Part shown: positions 53,729 through 62,461 of the stretch, piece after piece | Position numbering within the stretch: position 1 is the stretch's first letter | Layout: each line of letters opens with the position of its first letter | Assembly: GCA_029259815.1 (NCBI GenBank) | Contig: JAJDEJ010000134.1 | Span: 1 to 64,000, forward strand | Direction of reading: 5' to 3' | Length of the DNA: 64,000 nucleotides | DNA from: Planctomycetaceae bacterium | GTDB lineage: Bacteria > Planctomycetota > Planctomycetia > Planctomycetales > Planctomycetaceae | Position numbers and translations under genes: made by a program | Notes under the pieces: model-generated | Databases searched by the model: none | What the model was told of the DNA's origin: nothing | What the model saw: only the letters and a program-made list of their open reading frames with translations

Positions 53729-55291
53729 TCAGCGTGGCAAAGTCGTCGAGTCTTCAGCAGGATCACCGATACTGGCAAATGCCGAGTTCAGTTCGGTCAT
53801 GTAGGACAAATACTGTCGGTCCAACTCGGCGAAAGGGACACCCGTCAACTCGGCAATCGTCTGCGGCTTCGAGCGGACTCGAGAGTTGGGGCTGTAAATC
53901 TGAGACAGATGCTCAATGAGTGCGTCACGATAGGTGCCGTCTTCGCATTCCAGAAAGAAGTGGGTTAGACCGGTCGCCTGCGAGTAATAGCGGCGGAGTG
54001 TCTCCAGGTCTTTGGGGCGTTGGAATTCACGCATCCCCATCTTCGTGAACTGAGCCATCGGAAAGTAGACATTCTCATCAATCCGTCGCTGTCGTGCTCG
54101 GACAACCCGCACGTGCCGGGGATCGCCGACAGAGATGCGACCATCCTCATCGACTTCGAACGATTCCAGATAACATGCCAGCCCTTCGATCAGCCAGAAA
54201 TTTGCCTCGCGACCAACGGTCGGGATCTTCAGTTGACTCTCGCTGAGCAACTGGTGTGTGACCTCATGAAAGAGGGTCTCCATGTTGCTCTCCAGGTCGT
54301 CAGCATCGTAAAAGAAATACGCCGTACGATCGTCGGGCAGGTACAGTCCGTTCGAAATGTCAATCTGTTCCTGCTTGCTGCGCAGGCGAAAGCGGAACTC
54401 TTCCTTGCTCTGGTAATAGTGAATCTTGTGCTGTCGTGTTTTCCGCTTTGAGGCTGAAACGCCCGTATCAAAGAGTTGCTGCATCTGCTGGGGTGAGTTG
54501 AAGACAGCTGCAAACTCACGTCGAAAGAAACGATGAAACCGCTCCAACGCCACACTCAGTTCGACACCGCGTTCCAGACTTTGATTGGTTTTGATCAGGA
54601 AATGGTCGCTCTCGATTTCCCATCCATTCTCGAAATGATGACGCAGTGACGCCTCATCGTCCGTAGACATCCAGCGACCACGGAAGTAGCGTTTCCCCTG
54701 CACGTAGCGATCCACATGGGTCTTGGGCAGCCAACCGAATTGAGGATGCCAAACGTTGCCACGGCGGAGCATCTGCTGCTCGAAGGGAGTGACCCAGCGA
54801 TCCTGATAGCGGACATAGCCCAGTAGTTGACGGGCGAGTCGATGATCCGAGTCGTGAAAGGCGACCTCGCGCACGAGATGAAAGGCGAGACTCACATGCT
54901 CCTCGTTCAAAGCTCGTCGGGAGAGCAGATAGAGATCCTGAGCATAGTCGGTGCGAATCCGCTTAAGCTGAGACCGCCAGCGGCGTTCGTTCTCGGGCAA
55001 TGACGCATCAAGTTCAGGTGTCACCTCGTCGGGGAGCGCATCAACATCGAACGACTGCTCCTCTAACACGGGAATCATCCGACGGATCGTCGCAGACACT
55101 CCCGGTTGCATCAGTTCATCGGCGGACTGGGCCAACTCCTCCATCTCGGTTGCAAATTGGGCATGCCGTTCCTCATGCTTTTGCTCAAGTCGCCCCAGAC
55201 TTCCCAAACGACCATCTGCATGGCTCGTCGCTGAAGGCGCACCCCACGCGATCATGATCAGCAATGCCGTTCGGATGAACATCTCTGCCAT
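53729..55291 (-). CDS. DUF1570 protein with HExxH motif
   Basis: A 520-residue exported protein typical of planctomycetes. The N-terminus (IRTALLIMIAWGAPSATSHA) is a signal segment. LFHEVTHQLLSES carries HExxH, and FWLIEGLACYLESFE a downstream Glu, as in gluzincin peptidases. Helical regions with tetratricopeptide-like features precede the metalloprotease part. Peptidase activity is plausible and not established. It has a 207-bp spacer to the DUF1080 gene upstream, so it may have its own promoter. Confidence 0.85.
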   Translation of the reverse strand: MAEMFIRTALLIMIAWGAPSATSHADGRLGSLGRLEQKHEERHAQFATEMEELAQSADELMQPGVSATIRRMIPVLEEQSFDVDALPDEVTPELDASLPENERRWRSQLKRIRTDYAQDLYLLSRRALNEEHVSLAFHLVREVAFHDSDHRLARQLLGYVRYQDRWVTPFEQQMLRRGNVWHPQFGWLPKTHVDRYVQGKRYFRGRWMSTDDEASLRHHFENGWEIESDHFLIKTNQSLERGVELSVALERFHRFFRREFAAVFNSPQQMQQLFDTGVSASKRKTRQHKIHYYQSKEEFRFRLRSKQEQIDISNGLYLPDDRTAYFFYDADDLESNMETLFHEVTHQLLSESQLKIPTVGREANFWLIEGLACYLESFEVDEDGRISVGDPRHVRVVRARQRRIDENVYFPMAQFTKMGMREFQRPKDLETLRRYYSQATGLTHFFLECEDGTYRDALIEHLSQIYSPNSRVRSKPQTIAELTGVPFAELDRQYLSYMTELNSAFASIGDPAEDSTTLPR

Positions 55292-55498
55292 AACCTGCTG
55301 CAGCGCAATATGTTTCGACTCGATGAAGGGGCACCCCCAACATCCCTGGTGGCTCCAACTCCATCGTACCTCACGTCTCGATGTGCGCGAACGGCGACTT
55401 TGGGAAGATCACCGCCTGCCTTGCTTCACGTTTCCCGTGCCCTCTCGCCACAGGTAATGCGACTTCAGATGATCCTGCGAAGGTCGGGGGGCCGAGTT

Positions 55499-56293
55499 TC
55501 AATCGCCCGACTCATCGAGTGGCAACAATTCCACCTTTCGGAATTCAACCGGGTGGCTCTCCGATTGCAGCGAGATCGTGCCGCCGCTGAGCATGAGGTT
55601 GCCGTCCTTGATGAGAGGCTGAGCGTCCTTGTCACGTTCATCGAGTTGTGGTTGGGTGTACTCCAGAACGGTCTCTCCGTCGAGAATGTGGCGGATGACT
55701 TGGTTGCCACGGACTTCGATCTCCGCTGTCACCCATTGTTCGCCGTGATAGGTCTTCGACGACGAGTCAATGCAGTGCCGCGTGATGAGCTTGCCGTCCA
55801 TGACGACATTGGTGCCGGGTGTGCAAAGGTTGGATGTCGCCCGTTTGTGTTCGCCGTCGCCGCCCAGGAGTTGGACTTCGATCGACACGGGGAAGTCTTG
55901 ATCCTTCGCCATTGTCTCGGGTGCCTGTCCGTGGATCATGACTCCGCTGTTCCGCAGTGCCCAATTCGGCCCGCCGGGGGTTTGCTCACCTGTGAATCGG
56001 TATTCGACTCGCAGCCGATAATGTGAGTAAGGCTGCTTGTAGAACAAATGTCCGAAGCGGCGGTCAAACTCGTCGTATCCGTTGTAAACGACCTTGATCG
56101 CACCGTCCTCGACACGAAAGGTGTCAGCAAAGTTATCGCCCAGCACATGACCTTGAATCTTCGGCGTCCAGCCATCCAGGGTTTCCCCATCGAAGAGCTG
56201 TATCCACTCGTCAGCATTATCCTGTGCAGACACTGTGGTTGCACCCGGCAGAGCGATGAGCAAGGAGACGGACGCGAGGCGAATCAGGTGCAT
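55499..56293 (-). CDS. DUF1080 protein (3-keto-disaccharide hydrolase-like)
   Basis: A 264-residue exported protein with signal peptide (LIRLASVSLLIALPGATTVSA). DEWIQLFDGETLDGWTPK starts the DUF1080 beta-sandwich, and WALRNSGVMIHGQAPE, IEVQLLGGDG and SSKTYHGEQWVTAEIEVRG are conserved blocks. The fold resembles a family of concanavalin-like lectins; DUF1080 proteins have been tied to 3-keto-glycoside hydrolysis. The ATG at 56293 is chosen; the longer frame to 56788 lies over the upstream DUF1501. It is the last gene of a three-gene operon. Confidence 0.92.
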   Translation of the reverse strand: MHLIRLASVSLLIALPGATTVSAQDNADEWIQLFDGETLDGWTPKIQGHVLGDNFADTFRVEDGAIKVVYNGYDEFDRRFGHLFYKQPYSHYRLRVEYRFTGEQTPGGPNWALRNSGVMIHGQAPETMAKDQDFPVSIEVQLLGGDGEHKRATSNLCTPGTNVVMDGKLITRHCIDSSSKTYHGEQWVTAEIEVRGNQVIRHILDGETVLEYTQPQLDERDKDAQPLIKDGNLMLSGGTISLQSESHPVEFRKVELLPLDESGD

Positions 56294-56331
56294 AAGTATC
56301 TCGTCAAATTCAAAGTTGGCAGAGTCGATCG

Positions 56332-57786
56332 TCAGGCCAGCACTTCGTGAATGACGCGGGCCGGATTCACAGTCGTCAGTTTCTGGTTGAGGCCCTGGAA
56401 CGGGACTGTCAGTTTCGTGTGATCGATGCCCAGCAGATGCAGCAGCGTGGCATGGAAGTCGCGGAGCGGGACCGGATTCACAGCTGGCGTGTAGCCCATG
56501 TCGTCCGTCTCGCCGTAAGTCATGCCGGGTCGAATGCCGCCGCCGGCCATCCAGAGCGTGAATGCATGCGGATTGTGATCTCGACCCACGAACTTTCGTT
56601 CGCCGGCACGTGACTCGCGCATCGGAGTGCGACCGAACTCGCCTGTCCAGACGAGCAGTGTGTCCTCGAGCAAACCACGTTGTTTGAGATCGACGAGCAA
56701 GGCCGTCATCGGCTTGTCCGCTCCGCGGCACTTGTCGTGAAAACCGACATTGAGGGCCTGTTGCTCCGAAGAGCCATGAGAGTCCCATCCCCAGTCAAAC
56801 AGTTGGACGTATCGCACACCCCGCTCGACCAATCGTCGAGCAAGGAGACAGTTGTTCGCGAACGACGTCTTGCCCGGCTCGGTCCCGTACTGCTCCTGGA
56901 TATGTGCCGGCTCGGAGGAGAAGTCCATTGCTTCGGGAACCGTCTCCTGCATCCGAAAGGCCATCTCGTACTGAGCGATGCGGGTCAGGGTTTCCGGGTC
57001 GCCAAACGTCTCATGGTTCCGCTCGTTGAGCCGACGCAGAGTGTCGAGCGCCGCTCGGCGTGACTCGCGAGTCACGCCCTGCGGGTTCGAAACATTGAGG
57101 ACCGGGTCGCCCTGTGAGCGACATTGAATCCCCTGGTACACCGATGGCAAATAACCAGATCCCCACAGCGACTTGCCCACACGAGGCTGCCTTCCTCCAG
57201 AAAGCAGCACGATGTACCCCGGCAAGTTCTCGTTCTCGCTGCCGAGTCCCCACGTCGCCCACGAGCCGATCGATGGTGACCCGATCCGAGGCTGCCCGGA
57301 ATGTACCATCAATTGGGCCGGTCCATGGTTGAACTGGTCGGTGTGCATCGTCTTGATGAAGCAGGCGTCATCAACGACCTGCGAGAAGTGAGGCAGCCGG
57401 TCTGTCACCCACGCCCCGCTCTCGCCCCGCTGCTCGAACGGGAACTGTGTCCCCATCATCCTGGGCACCCCCCGAATGAACGGGAATCGCTGAGCCTTGA
57501 GGAACTCAGCGGGACACTCTTTGCCGTCAAACCGATCAAGCTCAGGTTTATGGTCGAACAGGTCCAACTGACTCGGTCCGCCAATCATGTGCAGAAAGAT
57601 GACCCGCTTGGCTCGAGGCGTCAGGGATGGGTGGGACGTTTCGACAGTCGACGCGGCAGCACTGCGAGTGCCCTGAGCCATCCACAGTGCCCCCAGACCG
57701 GTCGCGCACTTGCCGAGGAAGTAACGACGGGTCCGCTCCTCCAACTGCCGGAGGGCGAGTTCATCGGTGACGGACAGGCGAGACAT
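56332..57786 (-). CDS. DUF1501 exported protein, third copy
   Basis: A 484-residue DUF1501 protein with Tat-type motif RTRRYFLGKCATGLGALW. Blocks VIFLHMIGGPSQLDLFDHK, MVHSGQPRIGSPSIGSW, VERGVRYVQLFDWGWDSHG, VWTGEFGRTPMRESR and GRDHNPHAFTLWMAGGG are family hallmarks. It follows the PSD1 gene after 26 bp and precedes DUF1080 after 38 bp. The PSD1/DUF1501 pairing is common in planctomycetes, where it is thought to act on polysaccharides or their sulfated parts outside the cytoplasm. Confidence 0.94.
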   Translation of the reverse strand: MSRLSVTDELALRQLEERTRRYFLGKCATGLGALWMAQGTRSAAASTVETSHPSLTPRAKRVIFLHMIGGPSQLDLFDHKPELDRFDGKECPAEFLKAQRFPFIRGVPRMMGTQFPFEQRGESGAWVTDRLPHFSQVVDDACFIKTMHTDQFNHGPAQLMVHSGQPRIGSPSIGSWATWGLGSENENLPGYIVLLSGGRQPRVGKSLWGSGYLPSVYQGIQCRSQGDPVLNVSNPQGVTRESRRAALDTLRRLNERNHETFGDPETLTRIAQYEMAFRMQETVPEAMDFSSEPAHIQEQYGTEPGKTSFANNCLLARRLVERGVRYVQLFDWGWDSHGSSEQQALNVGFHDKCRGADKPMTALLVDLKQRGLLEDTLLVWTGEFGRTPMRESRAGERKFVGRDHNPHAFTLWMAGGGIRPGMTYGETDDMGYTPAVNPVPLRDFHATLLHLLGIDHTKLTVPFQGLNQKLTTVNPARVIHEVLA

Positions 57787-57812
57787 CGATTGGATTCCTC
57801 CCGAGAGGGAAA

Positions 57813-60716
57813 CTATTTCGTCAGGACTTCGTCGAGGTTGAGCAACACACTCGCGACGATGGCCATCGCCTGCTCTTCTCGCGTAATTGGCGATGCCTCG
57901 TCGGCAGGCACCGGCTGTTGTGCGAGGACTTCATCATACAATGCGGCTAACTCGGCGACCTCATCTGCTGACGAATTTCGGCAAGTGGTGACTCTCATAC
58001 CGAGTTCCAATTGCTGTGACAATTCGCCATGCGAGCTCAACATGTGTCGTCCCAATGCGAGAGCCGCTTCGTCGAATGTAGTGTCATTCAACGTCATCAA
58101 GGCTTGGAGAGGGGTGTTTGACCGAATCCGTCGTGAAGTGCAAAACTCTCGCGATGGCGTATCGAACGAGGAGAACATCGGGAAGGGGATACTCCGCTTC
58201 ACATAGATGTACACACTTCGACGATATCGATTCTCGTCTCCCGGCTCGGCGGTCGTCCATTTGTCGGCTGCCTGGAACGGGTTCCAGACACCGTCCGGAA
58301 TGGGCGGATGGACCGGCGGACCATGCATCTTGTGGCTGAGCAGGCCCGCCGCCGCGAGTGCCTGATCGCGCACGATCTCTGCTGACAGACGATGTCGGGG
58401 CCCACGGGCGAGCAGACGATTCTGAGGGTCCCGGTCGATCAACTCTGGTCTGACCGTCGACTGCTGACGATACGTCGAACTGAGCGTCAACTCACGCAGC
58501 AACGTCTTGTGGCTCCAACCCATATCTGTCCTGAATCGATGGGCGAGGTCATCAAACAGTCGCGGATGCGAAGGGGCGTCTCCCGAGGAGCCGAAGTCCT
58601 CCTGCGTCGCGACAAGTCCAATCCCGAACAACTGAGTCCAGATCCGATTGACGGCGACGCGTGCAGTCAGCGGATTCTCAGGACTGACAAACCATCGCGC
58701 CATCGCCAGACGATCCTCAGCAGCTTCTGCCTCCCCGACAGCAAGAGCAGTCGGCAGTGCCACATCAACTTGGTCATTCTTAGAAAGGAAGTTCCCTCGT
58801 TCGAAGACGTGTGTCGGTCGCGTGAGTCGGTCGATTCGCTCCCGCATGATGGGCACACTGACGCTCTCAATCGCATTGCGCTCAGTCTTCAGGGCGTTCA
58901 GTTGAGTGCGAGCTGTCTCCAGTTCCGGGTCGTGCAGCCAATCCGTCCATTGGGCCGCATCACTGACAGCGAAGGAGCCGCGTCGTGCGACGAGCGGATG
59001 GGAACCGCCTGCTGACCGATTGAATACCAGTGTCAGTCGCAAGGTTGTCCCAGATGCGATGATGACCGGCTCACTCAAGACAAACGCAGCCACACGTGGG
59101 TAGTGAATACGAGTGTATGCCGCGAAGCCGTCTTCGTTCTCAGGATCCAGGCTGAGTTGTGGATCAAGAAACGGCTGGGGCTCGTCGCCAATGACATGCG
59201 TGAACTTGATTTCAACGGGTTCTTCGCTGCCACTGATAAGTAATTCGGCCTTCAAGTGAGACAAAACAAACCCCCATTCGGGGTCGATGATGGCTGACAC
59301 GGGATCAAGCGGGGAGGCTGTAAAACGCAAGGCCGTCAGTTGCGTCACCTCCTCAGGCAGCGAAGCAGTCAGGATAACTCCCGTGTCGGACTGCACAGCA
59401 CCGACGGTGTAGTACTCGTCGCCTTCCTCTCGTGTCTCGACTGCCATTGGCGTCTGATCGGTCGCTTCGACACTCAAGCCTCGCAGGGGCTGCCAGAGTG
59501 CATCGTCTTCGAAGAGCCTCTGACCGGCACTTCGAATGCGCTCTGTGGCCTCCTCGATTCGTCGATCGAGCTGTCGTGCAAGCACTTCATCGGCCGACAG
59601 GATCGGTGCCTGCACAGTTGGCGCATCCGAGTCGACGTCGCAGTCAGCCGTGTTGTTGAAGTAGGCCATGAACTGGTAGTACTCGTGATTCAGCAGCGGG
59701 TCATACGGATGATCGTGACACTGGGCACAGCCGAAGGTCAGCCCCTGCCAGACCTGCCACGTTGTGTTCACGCGATCGACGACAGCCTCGACGCGAAACT
59801 CTTCATCGTCCGTGCCTCCCTCTTCATTGGACTGTGTCGTCCGGTGACATGCGGTCGCAATCAGATCATCCAACGAAGGATCCGGCAGCAGATCCCCGGC
59901 TAACTGTTTCACCGTGAACTCGTCATAGGGTAAGTCGCGATTGAAGGAATCAATGACCCAGTCACGGTACTTCCAAATGGTTCGTCGCCCGTCCAGGCCC
60001 AGTCCTTTTGAGTCGGCATAACGGACTTGATCGAGCCACATGCTTGCCCAGCGTTCGCCGAAATGGGGTGAGTCGAGCAGCCTGTCGACAGCCGACTCAA
60101 ATGCCGCTTCGCCTCGTTGCAAGATGTCCTGTAAGAAAGCCTCCTGTTCGACGAGTGTCGGCGGCAACCCAATCAAGTCAAGCGACACACGGCGCAGCCA
60201 TCGAGCCACCCCAGCGTCGGGTGACGGAACGAGACCCTCCTCATCGAGTCGTGACAGCACGAAGTGATCCATCCGCTGTCGGCACCAGTTTGCATTGCTC
60301 ACCTGCGGCAACGGCTGACCCTCTGGGGGAATCAACGACCAGTGGTCATGCCAGTCTGCTCCCTCACGCACCCAAGTCGTGAGGGTTTCAATTTCCTCTG
60401 CCGTGAGTCCTTCCGGATGCTCGTCGACCGGCGGCATCCGCTCGGTGTCATCCGCGGTCGTCACCCGTCGGATCAACTCGGACGCTTCGACGTCGCCTGG
60501 CACGACGACGCGTGCTCCCGACTCTCGCGGACCAAAGACGTGATCACGCCTGACAAACGACAGTTCGCCGGCCTGTTTGACGCCACCATGACACGAGAGA
60601 CAGCGTTCGTTGAGCAGCGGACGCACGTCGCGGGCAAAGTCGACAGGCTCTCCTGCAGACAGAATCCCGCTCACACTGACAACGCTGCAGAGAATGAGAG
60701 ATCGAAGAGGTTTCAT
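57813..60716 (-). CDS. PSD1-type protein: planctomycete cytochrome c, DUF1549 and DUF1553
   Basis: A 967-residue exported protein. Signal peptide MKPLRSLILCSVVSVSGILS is followed by the planctomycete cytochrome c motif CLSCH (residues 39-43). A DUF1549 domain has VRYADSKGLGLDGRR and FNRDLPYDEFTVKQLAGD. The C-terminal DUF1553 has FGIGLVATQEDFGSSGDAP and LLARGPRHRLSAEIVRDQAL. The concerted domain set suggests electron transfer or oxidation in the periplasm tied to polysaccharide breakdown. The ATG at 60716 is preferred to 60740; GGAAGTG lies just upstream. It heads the operon with DUF1501 and DUF1080. Confidence 0.95.
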   Translation of the reverse strand: MKPLRSLILCSVVSVSGILSAGEPVDFARDVRPLLNERCLSCHGGVKQAGELSFVRRDHVFGPRESGARVVVPGDVEASELIRRVTTADDTERMPPVDEHPEGLTAEEIETLTTWVREGADWHDHWSLIPPEGQPLPQVSNANWCRQRMDHFVLSRLDEEGLVPSPDAGVARWLRRVSLDLIGLPPTLVEQEAFLQDILQRGEAAFESAVDRLLDSPHFGERWASMWLDQVRYADSKGLGLDGRRTIWKYRDWVIDSFNRDLPYDEFTVKQLAGDLLPDPSLDDLIATACHRTTQSNEEGGTDDEEFRVEAVVDRVNTTWQVWQGLTFGCAQCHDHPYDPLLNHEYYQFMAYFNNTADCDVDSDAPTVQAPILSADEVLARQLDRRIEEATERIRSAGQRLFEDDALWQPLRGLSVEATDQTPMAVETREEGDEYYTVGAVQSDTGVILTASLPEEVTQLTALRFTASPLDPVSAIIDPEWGFVLSHLKAELLISGSEEPVEIKFTHVIGDEPQPFLDPQLSLDPENEDGFAAYTRIHYPRVAAFVLSEPVIIASGTTLRLTLVFNRSAGGSHPLVARRGSFAVSDAAQWTDWLHDPELETARTQLNALKTERNAIESVSVPIMRERIDRLTRPTHVFERGNFLSKNDQVDVALPTALAVGEAEAAEDRLAMARWFVSPENPLTARVAVNRIWTQLFGIGLVATQEDFGSSGDAPSHPRLFDDLAHRFRTDMGWSHKTLLRELTLSSTYRQQSTVRPELIDRDPQNRLLARGPRHRLSAEIVRDQALAAAGLLSHKMHGPPVHPPIPDGVWNPFQAADKWTTAEPGDENRYRRSVYIYVKRSIPFPMFSSFDTPSREFCTSRRIRSNTPLQALMTLNDTTFDEAALALGRHMLSSHGELSQQLELGMRVTTCRNSSADEVAELAALYDEVLAQQPVPADEASPITREEQAMAIVASVLLNLDEVLTK

Positions 60717-60865
60717 CGGCACTTCCGCGAACATCCGCACAAATGAGAGGCAACGCCAGGCAGCGGCGACTCGTGCCCCCCATTCTCATCAGCAGAGACG
60801 CCGAACACAACGGAGGAAGCGATATCTCACTCTCTCAGAAACGAGTATTGCCTCGTTGACGGCAC

Positions 60866-60950
60866 TAACATCCCCGCGAAGGCGGTAATCCAGCGTGTCC
60901 AAAGAACCTGTCCGTCCCCTGCCTGGACTCCCGCCTTCGCGGGAATGACG
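60866..60950. repeat. Inverted-repeat element with ATTCCC-N8-GGGAAT-like core, copy 2
   Basis: Arms at about 60869-60893 and 60923-60950 match the arms at 44846-44947 with a few base changes. The loop is about 30 bp, shorter than in copy 1. It lies in the spacer between the sigma-54 regulator's 3' end and the PSD1 start. No protein is encoded. Confidence 0.8.
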
Positions 60951-60988
60951 TCACTTCAAATGGCCGGCCGTTGTGTTCCCGCAAGGCT

Positions 60989-62401
60989 TCAGTCCTTCAG
61001 ATCGTACTCTTTGATCTTCCGATAGAGCGTGCGTTCACCAATCCCCAACATCGTGGCGGCTTCTTCGCGGTTGCCGCCTGAGAGCTCGAGGGCCTTTTTG
61101 ATATAGTACGCTTCCACATCCTTCAGTGGTCGACCAGTCAGTGTGTCGACACCCGCAGCGGCATAGGCCGCTCCTTCGAGTTCCTGTCCGGCAAGTGGAG
61201 AGATTTCCTCGGGGAGATCGTTCACATCGAGCAGCCCATCTGTGTCAAGAATGAGCATGCGCTCGACCGTGTTTCGCAACTGGCGGATATTGCCCGGCCA
61301 TTCATACGCCATCAGCGCCTGACGCGCGGCTCGTGACACTCCTTGTACATCCTTGCCGTATTGACTGCTGAAGTCTTTGAGAAAGTGATCGGTCAACACC
61401 GGAATGTCGACCCGACGTTCGCGGAGCGGCGGCAGGATGATCGCAACGACGCCAATCCGGTAGTAGAGGTCCTCTCGAAACTTGCCCTCCTCCATCAACT
61501 GCTTGAGATCCGCATTCGTGGCGGCGAGCAACCGCACGTTGATCGATTTCTCATCGTTGGAACCGATACGGGTGATCTTGCGATCTTCGAGGACGCGCAG
61601 GAGTTTGATCTGTGTGTCCATCGGCATCTCACCGACTTCATCGAGAAAGAGAGTCCCCCCGTTGGCGTACTCGAACTTGCCAATGCGTTTGCCTGCCGCG
61701 CCTGTGAACGCTCCCGGCTCGTGTCCGAACAACTCGCTCTCCAGAATGCTCTCCGGGAGTGCCGAGATATTGAGCGGGACGAACGGTTTGTTCTTGCGAG
61801 AGGAGTTCTGGTGCAACGCCTTCGCCGCCAGTTCCTTTCCTGTGCCATTCTCCCCCTGAATAAGCACCGTCGCGTCAGTCGGTGCGAGGCTCTTCAGCTG
61901 GTCGATGACTTTGTTCATCGCCGGACTGTTACCGATGACACCCTCAAAGCCGAACTTCTCATCCAGACGTTGGGAAAGCTGGGCGTTACGACGAATGAGC
62001 CTTATGCGATCAGACGCCTTTTGCACAGACGAGCGCAGCTCAGTGATGTCGAGCGGCTTGGTGAGGTATGTGTAGGCGCCGCCCTGCATCGCAGTGACAG
62101 CCGAGTGAACCGAGCTGTGACCAGTGAGCACGATCACCTCGGCTTCGGGCAACTCTTCTTTCGCTTTACGGAGGATGGCCAAGCCGTCGAAATCCTCCAT
62201 CCGCAAGTCTGTGATGATGACATCGAAATTCTCGCTCTCGATGAACTCGATGCCCTTCTCGCCTGACGAAGCGATGGTGCACTCCGTCGACTCGCTCATG
62301 AGGCTATCCGCCACGGCCTGAGCGTGAGCCTCATCGTCATCGACCACAAGAATGCGAATCGTGACTGTCGGACTATTATTCTCAGACTGCGATGTACTCA
62401 T
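60989..62401 (-). CDS. Sigma-54-dependent response regulator (NtrC family)
   Basis: A 470-residue regulator. Its receiver has an acidic pocket (VVDDDE) and phosphoacceptor Asp65 in [13 protein letters not shown], with Lys in YLTKPLDI. The AAA+ core has Walker [16 protein letters not shown], the sigma-54 contact motif GAFTGA, Walker [14 protein letters not shown], and an R-finger region. The C-terminal Fis-type helix-turn-helix has [21 protein letters not shown]. It activates sigma-54 promoters after phosphorylation. No sensor kinase lies next to it in the window, so the signal is unknown. Confidence 0.95.
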   Translation of the reverse strand: MSTSQSENNSPTVTIRILVVDDDEAHAQAVADSLMSESTECTIASSGEKGIEFIESENFDVIITDLRMEDFDGLAILRKAKEELPEAEVIVLTGHSSVHSAVTAMQGGAYTYLTKPLDITELRSSVQKASDRIRLIRRNAQLSQRLDEKFGFEGVIGNSPAMNKVIDQLKSLAPTDATVLIQGENGTGKELAAKALHQNSSRKNKPFVPLNISALPESILESELFGHEPGAFTGAAGKRIGKFEYANGGTLFLDEVGEMPMDTQIKLLRVLEDRKITRIGSNDEKSINVRLLAATNADLKQLMEEGKFREDLYYRIGVVAIILPPLRERRVDIPVLTDHFLKDFSSQYGKDVQGVSRAARQALMAYEWPGNIRQLRNTVERMLILDTDGLLDVNDLPEEISPLAGQELEGAAYAAAGVDTLTGRPLKDVEAYYIKKALELSGGNREEAATMLGIGERTLYRKIKEYDLKD

Positions 62402-62461
62402 GCCGCTTGCATCGTGACGAAATGTCCGCCCAAGTCACACGTTCGTCGAGCCCGACCGACT

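Noticed and set aside
55499-56788. A 429-residue DUF1080 protein using the full open frame
   Set aside because: The first 165 codons lie over the DUF1501 gene; the signal peptide starts at 56293.
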